Assembly (NCBI RefSeq): GCF_009925085.1
Contig: NZ_JAABNR010000002.1
Coordinates: 310,001 to 374,000 of the forward strand
Direction of reading: 5' to 3'
DNA: 64,000 nucleotides
Source of the DNA: Stagnihabitans tardus
GTDB lineage: Bacteria; Pseudomonadota; Alphaproteobacteria; Rhodobacterales; Rhodobacteraceae
The stretch's first letter is position 1. Every line of letters starts with the position of its first letter. The position numbers were made by a program, and so were the translations under genes. This document shows, piece by piece, positions 42,312 to 51,392 of the stretch. The notes under the pieces are model-generated. The model ran no database searches and was not told the DNA's origin. It was given only the letters and a program-made list of their open reading frames with translations.

Positions 42312-42965
42312 ATGCGGGCTCCGCTGATCCTTTGGCTCCTTGCGGTGCCGGCCCTGGCCGAGAATGCGCCCCTTCCTCCGCCGCGCGGGCCGGAGGGCGA
42401 GGCGATTGCCGCGCAGATGGAGGCACAGGGCATCGACAGCCGCATGACCTATGCGGGCAGCGCCGAGAATATCGCCAAGCCCAAGCCTCCGCCGCCGCCC
42501 GATGCGCCGCGCATCGCGGGGGGCGGGGCCTCGGCCTATTGGGTCCTGGGGCTTCTGGCCGTGGCGCTTATCTTGATCCTGCGCTTTGGCGGCGCGGGCG
42601 TCCTGACCCGCCGCAAGCCGGAAGAGGGCGCCCCGGTCACCGCGCCGGAGCATTGGCAGGTCGAGCGCGACATCGCGCCCTCCTCGCTTTTGGAGCAGAT
42701 CGCCAACATGACCGACCGCAAGGCCGCCCTGGTGCGGCTTCTGCGTCATTGCCTCTTGAAGGCGGCCGAGGACAGCCGCACGCGCCTCGCCCGGGCCGAT
42801 ACCGAACGCGAGGCCTTTTCCCGCCTGCCGGGCGAGAAGCCGCAGCTTCGGCTGATCCTGCAAGCGGCGGAGCTGGCCCATTACGGCGGCCGCCCGGTCA
42901 GCGATGCGGGCTTCAGTGCCGCGCTGGATGCGGGGCGCCGCATCCTGGGGGGCGCCCATGGGTAA
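42312..42965 (+). CDS. DUF4129-type membrane protein of the MoxR operon
   Basis: 217 aa with a signal peptide (MRAPLILWLLAVPALA), proline-rich stretch, one helix (AYWVLGLLAVALILILRF) and a soluble tail EREAFSRLPGEKPQLRLILQ, AAELAHYGGRPVSDAGFSAA, the DUF4129-like region. The tail YGGRPVS motif matches the transglutaminase-associated DUF4129. Its 3' end overlaps the next gene by eight bases. Confidence 0.75.
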   Translation: MRAPLILWLLAVPALAENAPLPPPRGPEGEAIAAQMEAQGIDSRMTYAGSAENIAKPKPPPPPDAPRIAGGGASAYWVLGLLAVALILILRFGGAGVLTRRKPEEGAPVTAPEHWQVERDIAPSSLLEQIANMTDRKAALVRLLRHCLLKAAEDSRTRLARADTEREAFSRLPGEKPQLRLILQAAELAHYGGRPVSDAGFSAALDAGRRILGGAHG

Positions 42966-44217
42966 GTGGGTCGCCGGCCTCGCGATCGCGCTTTTGATCG
43001 GGCTGGGCTTCTGGTGGCTCGGGGTTTCGACCCGGCAAGAGCTGCGCGGGCTGGATGCCTCGGTCATCGGCACCGACGGGCTGGTCAAGGTGCTGACGGA
43101 CCAGGGGCTGAAGGTCGAGGTCGCGGCGCCCGGCACCGCGATCAAGGTCGGCGACATCGGCCTGCGCATCCTGCCGCTTTACGACATGGACCTTTTCGAC
43201 GACCGCCCCGAGACCGTGGGCGACGTGACGCAGCGCAACATCTCGGCCTGGGCGGTGCGCTCCAAGCGGCTGCAGGCGACGACGCTGATCGTCCTGCCGA
43301 AATGGCGCTGGGCGGCGGTGCAGGAGGGCGTGGCCGCCCCCGAGACCGCGATCCCGCTGGAGGCCTATCGCCCGCTTTTCGAACAGCTGGCGATCAACGG
43401 AGTCAAGATCGGCCGCAACCCCGCCTCCTTTGCCGAGGCGCGGGCCTATGGCCATGCGGGCGCGGCCTTCATGGAGCAAAGCTTCGACGCGACCGACCTG
43501 CCCGACCGCTGCTCGGCCTATTGGCGCCGGGGGAACTGGGCGCAGGTCATCTCCTGCCGGGGCGAGGATGACGAGGTCTTCTATGTGCTTGCCGATCCCG
43601 ACCTGCTGAACAACCACGGGCTGACCCTGGCCGACAATGCCGGGGTGGGGGCGGGGCTCTTGCGCGGCCTTTTGGTCGCGCCCTCGGACCTGGTCTATCT
43701 CGACCGGTTCGAGGCCGATTTCACGACCTATGACGGCGGCGACGAGCGGGTGGATTACGAACGCACGCCCGACGACCTCTGGCGCTTTTTCAAGCCGCCC
43801 CTGGGCGAGATCTGGGCCATGCTGGCGATCCTTTTGGCGCTGTTCCTCTGGCGCGGGTCGCGGCGGTTTGGCCCGGTGCGCGCCCCGCAGGACGAGACGC
43901 CCGAACGCTCGCGCCGCGAGGCGATTGCCACCCGGGCGCGGCTGATCCGGCTGACCGGGCAGGATGGCGCCATGGTGGCCGATTACGTGAAATCCGACCT
44001 GACCCGCATGGCCGAGACCGCCTTCGGCGCGGGCCGCGGCGAGGTCGCGCGGCTTTTCCCGCTGCTGGCCCGCCGCAACCCGGCGCGGGCGGCCGAATTC
44101 CAGGGCCTGGCGCAAGAGCTGATGCGCGCCACGCCCCAGCCTGCGGCGGCGCTGCGCCGCCAGCTTGACACCTATCACCAGCTTCAAAGGATCCTGACCC
44201 ATGGCGATGACGCTTGA
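42958..44217 (+). CDS. DUF4350-type membrane protein of the MoxR operon
   Basis: 419 aa. An N-terminal helix (WVAGLAIALLIGLGFWWLG), a large periplasmic domain with the DUF4350 feel (GTDGLVKVLTDQGLKVEVAA; DLLNNHGLTLADNAGVGAGL), a C-terminal helix (IWAMLAILLALFLWRGSRRF), and a cytoplasmic region (RLTGQDGAMVADYVKSDLTR). Overlaps the MoxR gene by 17 bases, indicating a compact operon. Function unknown in detail. Confidence 0.8.
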   Translation: MGKWVAGLAIALLIGLGFWWLGVSTRQELRGLDASVIGTDGLVKVLTDQGLKVEVAAPGTAIKVGDIGLRILPLYDMDLFDDRPETVGDVTQRNISAWAVRSKRLQATTLIVLPKWRWAAVQEGVAAPETAIPLEAYRPLFEQLAINGVKIGRNPASFAEARAYGHAGAAFMEQSFDATDLPDRCSAYWRRGNWAQVISCRGEDDEVFYVLADPDLLNNHGLTLADNAGVGAGLLRGLLVAPSDLVYLDRFEADFTTYDGGDERVDYERTPDDLWRFFKPPLGEIWAMLAILLALFLWRGSRRFGPVRAPQDETPERSRREAIATRARLIRLTGQDGAMVADYVKSDLTRMAETAFGAGRGEVARLFPLLARRNPARAAEFQGLAQELMRATPQPAAALRRQLDTYHQLQRILTHGDDA

Positions 44218-45142
44218 AGAGTTCCGCGACCTGGCCACCCAGGTCCGCACCTCCATCGGGGGCGTGATCCGGGGGCAGGAGGCCTTGATCGACGCGGTCC
44301 TGACGGCGGTCTTCGCCCATGGCCATGTGCTGCTGGAAGGGCCTCCCGGCACGGCCAAGACGCTGCTCGCGCAGTCTTTGGGCCGGGCCGTGGCGCTGCA
44401 ATTTGGGCGCGTCCAGTTCACGCCCGACCTGATGCCGGGCGATGTGCTGGGGGTCAACCTCTTCAACTTCCAGACCAATGCCTTCACCCTGACCAAGGGG
44501 CCGATCTTCACCGACCTGCTTCTCGCCGACGAGATCAACCGGGCGCCGCCCAAGACCCAGGCCGCGCTTCTCCAGGCGATGAACGAGCGCGAGGTGACCA
44601 TCGACGGCGTCACCCATCCCCTGGGCGCGAACTTCACCGTGATCGCGACGCAGAACCCGATCGAGAGCCACGGGACCTATCCCCTGCCCGAGGCACAGCT
44701 GGACCGCTTCCTCTTCAAGCTGATCGTGGATTTCCCCGACAAGGCCGCCGAGGTCGCCATCCTGCAAGCCGGCACGCCCCGGATTTCCGAGATCCCCCAG
44801 GTCCTGACGGCCGAGGCCCTGGCCGAGGGTCATGCGCTGATCCAGTCGATCCGGCTGGATGAGACGATCCTGACCTATATCGTCGACCTGATCCGGGCGA
44901 CGCGGGTGGATGCCGAGGTCCTGCACGGCGCCTCGACCCGGGCGGCGACGGCGCTGGCGGGGGCGGTCCGGGCGCGGGCGGCCTTGGACGGGCGGGATTA
45001 TGGCCTGCCCGACGATGTGCAACGGCTGTTCGTGCCGACGCTGCGGCACCGGATCGTGCTGGGGCCCACCGCCGAGATCGAGGGGCGAAGCGCGGATGAC
45101 GTGCTGACCACGATCCTGAACCGCCAGGACGCGCCGCGCTGA
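44201..45142 (+). CDS. MoxR-family AAA+ ATPase
   Basis: 313-aa chaperone-like ATPase: Walker A LLEGPPGTAKTLLAQSLG (residues 44-61), Walker B LLLADEINRAPPKTQAALLQ, QNPIESHGTYPLPEAQLDRF and FLFKLIVDFPDK. MoxR proteins work with DUF58/VWA partners to assemble or insert metal centres or complexes in the envelope. In the operon between the DUF4350 and DUF58 genes, with the one-base overlap to DUF58 (TGATG). Confidence 0.95.
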   Translation: MAMTLEEFRDLATQVRTSIGGVIRGQEALIDAVLTAVFAHGHVLLEGPPGTAKTLLAQSLGRAVALQFGRVQFTPDLMPGDVLGVNLFNFQTNAFTLTKGPIFTDLLLADEINRAPPKTQAALLQAMNEREVTIDGVTHPLGANFTVIATQNPIESHGTYPLPEAQLDRFLFKLIVDFPDKAAEVAILQAGTPRISEIPQVLTAEALAEGHALIQSIRLDETILTYIVDLIRATRVDAEVLHGASTRAATALAGAVRARAALDGRDYGLPDDVQRLFVPTLRHRIVLGPTAEIEGRSADDVLTTILNRQDAPR

Positions 45143-46428
45143 TGCGGCCCGGGGTCCGCCTATTGGGGATCGCCACGGGGCTTCTGGCGCTGTCGGTCGT
45201 GCTTTTGGTGGGCTTCGACCTTGAAAGCTCCGTGGTCGCCTTGTTGTGGGCCGCGGTCCTGGCCCTGGCGCTGGTGGACCTTGTCCTGACGACTCCGGCG
45301 CGCAGGCTCGGTTTGACCGCCGACCTGGCCCCGCATGGCTTTGCGGGCCATGAGGTGGGCTTGGCCCTGACCCTGACCGGGCCTGCGACGGCGCCCATGG
45401 CCCTGCGGCTGACGCATGAGGCCGGGCTTGCCGCCCCGCGCCCCGATGGCGTGGTGGAGCGGGCGCTGTCGCTGCCCCTGACCATCCTGCGGCGCGGCAC
45501 CCACAAGATCACGGCCTTGGAGGCCATGTATCCCTCGCGCCTTGGCCTCTTCGACGTCATCGCCCGCTGGCCTCTGGACCTCTCCGTCACCGGCCTGCCC
45601 GATGTCCACCCGATCCTCTCGGGCGCGATCCGCACGCAGATCTTGCCTCTGCTGGAGGGCAGCCATGTCATGACCCTGCGCGGCGAGGGCTCGGACTTCC
45701 ACCAGCTACGGGATTTCGTGCCGGGGATGGACCGGCGGTCTATCGACTGGAAACGCTCGGCGCGGATGCGCAAGCTTGTCTCGCGTGAGACCAGGGCCGA
45801 GCGCAACCATCAGATCGTGATATGTCTCGACACCGGCCACCTGATGGGAGAGCGGCTGGGGTCGCTTGCGCGGCTGGACCATGCGATCCATGCGGCCCTG
45901 GCCTTGACCTGGGCGGGGGTGCTGGCGGGGGACGTCATGGGCTTTTTCTCCTTCGGGCCGCGCCCCGGGGCCTGGTTACCGCCGCAGCCCGGGCAGAAGA
46001 GCTTCGCCCGCATCCGCGCCCATAGTGCCGACCTGACCCAGGACGATGCCGAGACGAACCACACTCTGGGCCTGACCTCGCTGGCCGGGCAGTTGAAACG
46101 CCGGACCCTGGTCGTGGTCTTTTCCGACTTCTCCGACAGCGTGACGGCGGAACTCCTGGTCGAGAACCTGACCGTGATGCGCCGCCAGCACCTGATCCTT
46201 TACGTCTCTCTGCGCGACCCCGAGCTCGATACCCTGACCCATCCCCAAGCCCCCGGCCTGACCCCGGTGGCCGCCGCCATCGCCGCGCGGCGGCTGTCGG
46301 ACGAACGCCAGCGCGTGCTGGACCGGCTGCAGCGGCTGGGCATCCTCTGCCTCGACACCACGCCGGGCGACCTGACGCCTGCCTTGATCTCGCGCTACAT
46401 GGATATCAAGGCGCGGGAGATGATATGA
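45142..46428 (+). CDS. DUF58 (VWA-like) membrane-anchored protein
   Basis: 428 aa with two N-terminal helices (LLALSVVLLVGFDLESSVVA; ALVDLVLTTPARRLGL) and the DUF58 signature EGSDFHQLRDFVPGMDRRSI, DWKRSARMRKLVSRETRAER, then a VWA-like NHQIVICLDTGHLMG (the DTGH in place of a DxSxS MIDAS is unusual). Partner of MoxR. Confidence 0.92.
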   Translation: MRPGVRLLGIATGLLALSVVLLVGFDLESSVVALLWAAVLALALVDLVLTTPARRLGLTADLAPHGFAGHEVGLALTLTGPATAPMALRLTHEAGLAAPRPDGVVERALSLPLTILRRGTHKITALEAMYPSRLGLFDVIARWPLDLSVTGLPDVHPILSGAIRTQILPLLEGSHVMTLRGEGSDFHQLRDFVPGMDRRSIDWKRSARMRKLVSRETRAERNHQIVICLDTGHLMGERLGSLARLDHAIHAALALTWAGVLAGDVMGFFSFGPRPGAWLPPQPGQKSFARIRAHSADLTQDDAETNHTLGLTSLAGQLKRRTLVVVFSDFSDSVTAELLVENLTVMRRQHLILYVSLRDPELDTLTHPQAPGLTPVAAAIAARRLSDERQRVLDRLQRLGILCLDTTPGDLTPALISRYMDIKAREMI

Positions 46429-47414
46429 GCGACCTTCTGCGATCCGCCCGTTTCCGCTCTGAACGCGAGCCCGCCTGGGCCCGGGCCGAGGCCCTGGTGG
46501 CCAAGGCCGAAGGCGGCGTCGTCCATATGACCTATGCCGAGGTGCTGGAGCTTTCCGACCTCTATCAGCAGATCGTCAATGCCCTCTCCGTCGCCCGCGC
46601 CATCTCGATGGATGCGGCCCTCCTGGCTTACCTGGAGGCCCTGTCGGCCCGGGCCTACCTGGTGATCCATGCCCCGCAGGAAAGCCTTTCGGGCCTGGTG
46701 GGCAAGCTCTTGCGGCAGGATATCCCCCAGGCCGTGCGCCGGTCCTGGGCCGCCATCCTGATCGCCTTCGTGGCCCTGGCGCTTGGCGCGGTCACGGCAG
46801 CGGTGCTCGTCGCCCGCGACCCCAGTTGGTTTTACACCTTCGTGCCACCGAGCCTCGGCGATGGTCGCACGCCCGATGCCTCGCGGGAATACCTGCGCTC
46901 GACGCTGTTCGACGGGGGCGGCCATGAGACCGAGGCGCTGTCGACCTTTGCCTCCTTCCTCTTCACCCACAACACGCAGATCGCCATCCTGATCTTTGCC
47001 GTGGGGATCTTCGCGCTGATCCCCTCCTTCGTGCTGACCTATTACAACGGGCTGGTGATCGGCGCCTTCTGGATGGCCTTTGGCCGCCACGGACTGGGCT
47101 ACGAGGTCACGGGCTGGCTCTCGATCCATGGCGTGACCGAGTTGACGGCGGTGGTCATGGCCTGTGCCGGGGGGGCGCAGATGGGCTTGGCGGTGATCCT
47201 GCCCGGAGAGATGACCCGCCGCGCCGCGCTGAAGGAACGCGGGCGCGACGCGGTCCGGCTATTCGGCCTGGCCGCCATCATGCTGATCGTGGCCGCGATC
47301 ATCGAGGGCTTTTTCCGCCAGATCATCCAGTCGACCGAGGCCCGGCTGGTGATCGGCTGGGGCATCGGGGCGCTTTGGGCCGCCTGGCTGGTGCTGTCAG
47401 GGAGGCCGCGATGA
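46425..47414 (+). CDS. SpoIIM-family (stage II sporulation M) membrane protein
   Basis: 329 aa with an Arg-rich soluble N-terminus and about five helices (AILIAFVALALGAVTAAVLV; TQIAILIFAVGIFALIPSFV; YYNGLVIGAFWMAFGRHGLG). SIHGVTELTAVVMACAGGAQ is the family's conserved H-G-xx-E segment. Conserved beside MoxR-DUF58-RDD in non-sporulating bacteria. Overlaps DUF58 by four bases and RDD by four. Confidence 0.9.
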   Translation: MSDLLRSARFRSEREPAWARAEALVAKAEGGVVHMTYAEVLELSDLYQQIVNALSVARAISMDAALLAYLEALSARAYLVIHAPQESLSGLVGKLLRQDIPQAVRRSWAAILIAFVALALGAVTAAVLVARDPSWFYTFVPPSLGDGRTPDASREYLRSTLFDGGGHETEALSTFASFLFTHNTQIAILIFAVGIFALIPSFVLTYYNGLVIGAFWMAFGRHGLGYEVTGWLSIHGVTELTAVVMACAGGAQMGLAVILPGEMTRRAALKERGRDAVRLFGLAAIMLIVAAIIEGFFRQIIQSTEARLVIGWGIGALWAAWLVLSGRPR

Positions 47415-48277
47415 ACCTGACCAAGACCGCCCAGGGCAAGATCCTGCACCAGACCCCGCCCGAGGGCGTTCCCATCCCCTTCCGCATCGCCAGCCGCGCC
47501 GCCCGTTTCGGCGCCCAGGTGCTGGATATCGTCCTCACCTGGACCGGGGCTTTCCTGTTGCTCTTCGGCCTTCTGTGGCTGGATCTGCTGAACTGGAACG
47601 CGCTTTGGACCCTTGTGACCCTGGTCTTCTTCCTGATCCGGGTGCCCTATTACATCCTGACCGAGCTGATCTGGAACGGCCGCACGCTGGGCAAGCGCAT
47701 CCTGGGGCTGCGGGTGATCTCGCTCGATGGCCGCCGCCTGACGCCGCACCAGATCGTCGCGCGCAACCTGATGAAGGAGGCCGAGGTCTTCCTGCCGATC
47801 GAGACCTTGATGCTCTCCTCCGATGTCAGCGGGTTTTTCGACTGGGTGATCCTCTTGTGGATGGGAGCGGTGATGACCGTGCCCTTCCTGAACAAGCCCT
47901 CGCAGCGGTTGGGCGACATGCTGGCGGGGACCGTGGTGGTGGAAAACCCCAAGCCCAAGCTGATGCCCGACCTGTCCCTGGCGCGGGCGGCGCCGGAACT
48001 GGTCTTCGATCAGCGCCAGTTGGACATCTATGGCCGCCATGAATTGCAGGTGCTGGAGCAGATCCTGCGCAACCGGCCGAAGTCGGCGCCGGCGATCAAG
48101 AACCTGGACGAGGTCACCCGCGCCATCTGCCGCCGCATCGACTTTGCCCCCATGCCGCAGGGCGAGGTGGCGCAGTGGGATTTCCTGATGGAGTTCTACC
48201 GCCAGCAGCGCGAATACCTGGAAAGCCGCAACCTTTTCGGCGACCTGCGCGAGGACAAGAACCACAAGAAGGCTTAA
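47411..48277 (+). CDS. RDD-family membrane protein
   Basis: 288 aa. RIASRAARFGAQVLDIVLTW carries the R-x-x-A-x-x-x-D pattern, followed by helices FLLLFGLLWLDLLNWNALWT and LVTLVFFLIRVPYYILTELI. ELIWNGRTLGKRILGLRVIS and RNLMKEAEVFLPIETLML complete the domain. A soluble basic C-terminal tail (about 100 aa) is longer than usual. Ends the DUF4129-DUF4350-MoxR-DUF58-SpoIIM-RDD operon; only 10 bases separate it from a convergent gene. Confidence 0.92.
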   Translation: MNLTKTAQGKILHQTPPEGVPIPFRIASRAARFGAQVLDIVLTWTGAFLLLFGLLWLDLLNWNALWTLVTLVFFLIRVPYYILTELIWNGRTLGKRILGLRVISLDGRRLTPHQIVARNLMKEAEVFLPIETLMLSSDVSGFFDWVILLWMGAVMTVPFLNKPSQRLGDMLAGTVVVENPKPKLMPDLSLARAAPELVFDQRQLDIYGRHELQVLEQILRNRPKSAPAIKNLDEVTRAICRRIDFAPMPQGEVAQWDFLMEFYRQQREYLESRNLFGDLREDKNHKKA

Positions 48278-48287
48278 CCCCCCCGAC

Positions 48288-50102
48288 TTAACTCCAGGGC
48301 GCACGCACCATCGGGACCTGCCATTGCAGGCTGTCGAGAAAGACATAGGCCGTCGATTGCGGCAGGTCGTCCAGCCGCGCCCGGGCCTCGGCGATAAGCG
48401 CGGCGAGGTCGGGATGGGAGAAGTCCACATCCTCGGGCGCGGGCTGGGGCTGGACCTTGCCCGCCATGACCCAAAGCTCGGCCGTGCCTTGCAGGAAGGC
48501 GGGCAAAAGGTCGGGCCGCAGCCCCTCGGTCACCCAGTTGACGGTGTTGACGAAGCTCCGCAAGAGCGGCTGGAAGTCGTGCCAGCCCTCGGTCAGGCCG
48601 CGCCGCAGCGCCATGCGGAACATTTCCAGCGAGTAGAAATGCCGCTCGTCCTTTTGGCGGATGTCCTGGCCCGGGTGCTGGCGATAGCCGTAAGAGACCC
48701 CGTCCAGCATCGGCACGTTGTCGACCGCCTGCAGGGTCAGAAGCTGGAAGATCTGGTCGTTGAAGGCGCGGATGTGCTCAGGGAACCACAGGCGGCGGTT
48801 GTCGAGGAAATCGCGGCGATAGACGCGGCGCCAGATCGTCGGCTGGCCCGAGATCAGCCACCAGGCGGGCAGGAGGTGGCAGCTATGGGCCCCCAGTCGG
48901 TGGCACTGTGCCTGGATCACCATGGCCTCGCGGCTTTCGACCGAGGCGATGGTGGAAGCGCCCTCGAAGAGGTGATAGCCGCCCTGCACGATCTCGGCCC
49001 CGGTCTGGCGCGCCAGTTCCAGGAGCCCGGGAAAGAGGTCCGGCCCCGGCAGGTCATCGGCATCGACGAAGGCGATGTGGCTGGCGTCGGACTGCATCCG
49101 GCCATAGTTGCGCGCCGAGGCGCAGCCGCCGTTGGCCTTGGACAGAAGCGTCACGCGCGGGTGATGGCCAAAGGCCGCTTGCAGGAGGGCCAGGCTGTCG
49201 TCGGTCGAGCCATCATCGACGACGATGACCCTGAGGTCCTCGCAATCCTGGGCCACCAGGGCCGCCACGCAGTCCTGCACATAGGCCGCCTGGTTATAGA
49301 GCGCCACGACCACATCCAGCCCGCGCCGCCGCGGTCCCGGCGTGTGGCGCAGCACCAGGAGCCCCGGGCCGGTCAGTGGCAACCAGGCCTCGCGCCGGCC
49401 CGGGCGGTGTTCGCCGCAGACCAGGGCCCAGTCGACATGGCTCCACCGCTCACCCAGAAGATGGTCGACCGGCACATCCCGAAGGGCCTCGAAGACCGGG
49501 GTTTCCATCTGAGGGGCGGTGATCTTCAGAAGATGCGGGGCGAGGTCGGTCAAGAGGCTGACGGGCAGGGTGGGGAAGAGGGCCTCGTGGAAGGCGGCAT
49601 CGGGCGGCAGGCCCGGCTGCATGAAGCCATGGTCGGTGGAATGGCGGGCGAAGGCCTGGCGCGGCAAGAGCCGGGCCAGGGTCTCGGCCGCACCGGGCTC
49701 GGCGTAAAGCGCCTCGCCCAGGGCCGCGCCCACGGCTTCGGGGTCGTCCAGGGCGGCATCCGGGCCCACGGCCAGGGGCAGGGCGATCAGGTTGGCCGCG
49801 CCCAGTCGCGCCGCGTTCCGGGCCAGGGCGGCAAAGGCCAGCGGATCGGGCTCGAAGGCCAGGACCGTCCAGCCGGGATAGGCCAGGGCAAAGGGCAGGG
49901 CAAAGGCGCCAAAGCCCGCGCCGATGTCGATGGCCAGGCCCTGCGGCTCCAGGCTGCGGGCGGCCATGGCGGGGCCGTAATGCGTCTTCAGCCGCCACAG
50001 GCTGTCCTGGCGCAGAAAGGCCAGCTTGGGGGCCAGCAGCTGGAGCCTTTGGCCAAAGGCGCGGATCTCGACGGTTTCGGGCAGGCTGTGGTCTTCGATC
50101 AT
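48288..50102 (-). CDS. Glycosyltransferase family 2 fused to an FkbM-like methyltransferase-type domain
   Basis: 604 aa. N-terminal part (about 1-180): SAM-binding Rossmann features LAIDIGAGFGAFALPFALAY and VLAFEPDPLAFAALARNAAR, then a VDHLLGERWSHVDWALVCGE tail. The C-terminal part (about 265-480) is a GT-A fold of family 2: LDVVVALYNQAAYVQDCVAA, VIVVDDGSTDDSL, FVDADDLPGPDLFPGLL. Nothing beyond the SAM-site glycines proves methyl transfer. Overlaps the next GT gene's stop by four bases. Probably modifies a surface glycan. Confidence 0.82.
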   Translation of the reverse strand: MIEDHSLPETVEIRAFGQRLQLLAPKLAFLRQDSLWRLKTHYGPAMAARSLEPQGLAIDIGAGFGAFALPFALAYPGWTVLAFEPDPLAFAALARNAARLGAANLIALPLAVGPDAALDDPEAVGAALGEALYAEPGAAETLARLLPRQAFARHSTDHGFMQPGLPPDAAFHEALFPTLPVSLLTDLAPHLLKITAPQMETPVFEALRDVPVDHLLGERWSHVDWALVCGEHRPGRREAWLPLTGPGLLVLRHTPGPRRRGLDVVVALYNQAAYVQDCVAALVAQDCEDLRVIVVDDGSTDDSLALLQAAFGHHPRVTLLSKANGGCASARNYGRMQSDASHIAFVDADDLPGPDLFPGLLELARQTGAEIVQGGYHLFEGASTIASVESREAMVIQAQCHRLGAHSCHLLPAWWLISGQPTIWRRVYRRDFLDNRRLWFPEHIRAFNDQIFQLLTLQAVDNVPMLDGVSYGYRQHPGQDIRQKDERHFYSLEMFRMALRRGLTEGWHDFQPLLRSFVNTVNWVTEGLRPDLLPAFLQGTAELWVMAGKVQPQPAPEDVDFSHPDLAALIAEARARLDDLPQSTAYVFLDSLQWQVPMVRAPWS

Positions 50103-51118
50103 GCCTGGCGCTCCAGTCCCGAAAGAAAGCGGCGGGCGGCGGTCACGTCGCCCAGTTCGGAGGGCGTCAGGGCGGGGTCCTGCAGCCAGGGCAGGTCCAG
50201 CCAGCCCTTGTCGATCAGCCGCAGCATGGCGCGGCTGGCCAGGCGGAAGGCCGGGCGCTGCGGATAGCCGATCTCATGCGCGCACCAGGCCAGGATGCGC
50301 AGAACCGAGACGAGGACCGCGCCCCGGTGCAGCGGGTCAGCGAATTCGGGCCGCTTGGCGAAACTGTCCAGGGTCAGGCGAGCGACCGCGATGGCATCCA
50401 TCCGCAGCTCGCCCGTGCTGGCGGTGATCTGCGGGCGCAGATAGCGGCGATAGTAGCAGAAGCTGGGCGCGTCCAGGAAAGCGATGCTTTCGGCCAGGGT
50501 CACGACGCCGGTGTGAAAGAAGATGTCCTCGAAGAAATGCCCGTTCGGAAAGCCCAGCCGCGCCCGGCGCAGGAAATCGCGCGAGACGAATTTGTTGGCC
50601 GATTGCGGCTCGATCCTTTGGGCCAGGGCGCGCAGCCGGGAGGCATCGGGCGTCTGGCGGGTCAGATGGCCGGCGGGCAGGGCCTGGGCGATCGCGTCGA
50701 AGACCGGCTGGTCGTAAAAGGCCGAGACCTCGCCCCGGACCTCTTGCAGGACTCCGGGGGTCAGGATCAGGTCAGGGGCCCGTTCCGCGATGACGCGGGC
50801 CACGGCGGCAAAGGCCCAGTTCGGGCGGCTGTCATCGGCATCCAGAAAGCAGATATACTCGCCCTTCGCCTGCTCCAACGCGCGGTTGCGGGCCGAGGAA
50901 AGCCCGTCGTTGGCCTGGCGGATCACCCGGATGCGCGGATCGGTCAGCCCCTCCAGCACGGCCAGAGTCTCTGGCCCCGAGCCGTCATCGACCAGGATCA
51001 GTTCGAAATCCTCCATCGACTGGCCGAGAATCGATCGGACCGAGGTCAGGAGCAAAGGGCCTTCGTTGAAGACAGTGGTGATGCAGGTCAGAAGCACGGC
51101 AGGTCCTTTCGTCCGCAC
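50099..51118 (-). CDS. Glycosyltransferase family 2 protein
   Basis: 339 aa GT-A type: LLTCITTVFNEGPLLLTSVR, FELILVDDGSGPETLAVLE, NDGLSSARNRALEQAKGEYI and CFLDADDSRPNWAF (the DxD-type DADD at about residue 95). A conserved VSRDFLRRARLGFPNGHFFE follows. No membrane helix. The two GT genes share a short overlapping run, suggesting a pair acting on the same glycan. Confidence 0.88.
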   Translation of the reverse strand: MRTKGPAVLLTCITTVFNEGPLLLTSVRSILGQSMEDFELILVDDGSGPETLAVLEGLTDPRIRVIRQANDGLSSARNRALEQAKGEYICFLDADDSRPNWAFAAVARVIAERAPDLILTPGVLQEVRGEVSAFYDQPVFDAIAQALPAGHLTRQTPDASRLRALAQRIEPQSANKFVSRDFLRRARLGFPNGHFFEDIFFHTGVVTLAESIAFLDAPSFCYYRRYLRPQITASTGELRMDAIAVARLTLDSFAKRPEFADPLHRGAVLVSVLRILAWCAHEIGYPQRPAFRLASRAMLRLIDKGWLDLPWLQDPALTPSELGDVTAARRFLSGLERQA

Positions 51119-51146
51119 TCTTGCGGCAAAAGGACAAGAATGTCCA

Positions 51147-51392
51147 TCAGCCGCCCTTCATGAAAGGCATCAACACGACCTCGGCCCCCGGCGCGATGGG
51201 CTGCAGCCAGGCGTCGCGGTAGATCACCCCATCGACGGCCAAGGAGACCCCGCGCTTGATCTGCGGGGCAAGGCCGGGATAGGTCGCGGCGAGGTTGTCG
51301 AGGACCTGCTTGAAGGTGCGGCCCTCGACCTCGACTTCCTGTTGCCCGTCGGTCCACTGGCGCAGCGTGCCCCAGAGCTTGACCTTGACCAT
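51147..51392 (-). CDS. MoaD/ThiS-like ubiquitin-fold sulfur carrier
   Basis: 81 aa ending in the C-terminal GG (VVLMPFMKGG) needed for thiocarboxylation in MoaD and ThiS proteins. The body (MVKVKLWGTLRQWTDGQQEV, RTFKQVLDNLAATYPGLAPQ) fits the beta-grasp fold. It begins one base after the molybdopterin-subunit stop, so it is the last gene of the xanthine-dehydrogenase-family operon. A dedicated sulfur carrier for that enzyme's cofactor is a reasonable inference. Confidence 0.8.
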   Translation of the reverse strand: MVKVKLWGTLRQWTDGQQEVEVEGRTFKQVLDNLAATYPGLAPQIKRGVSLAVDGVIYRDAWLQPIAPGAEVVLMPFMKGG

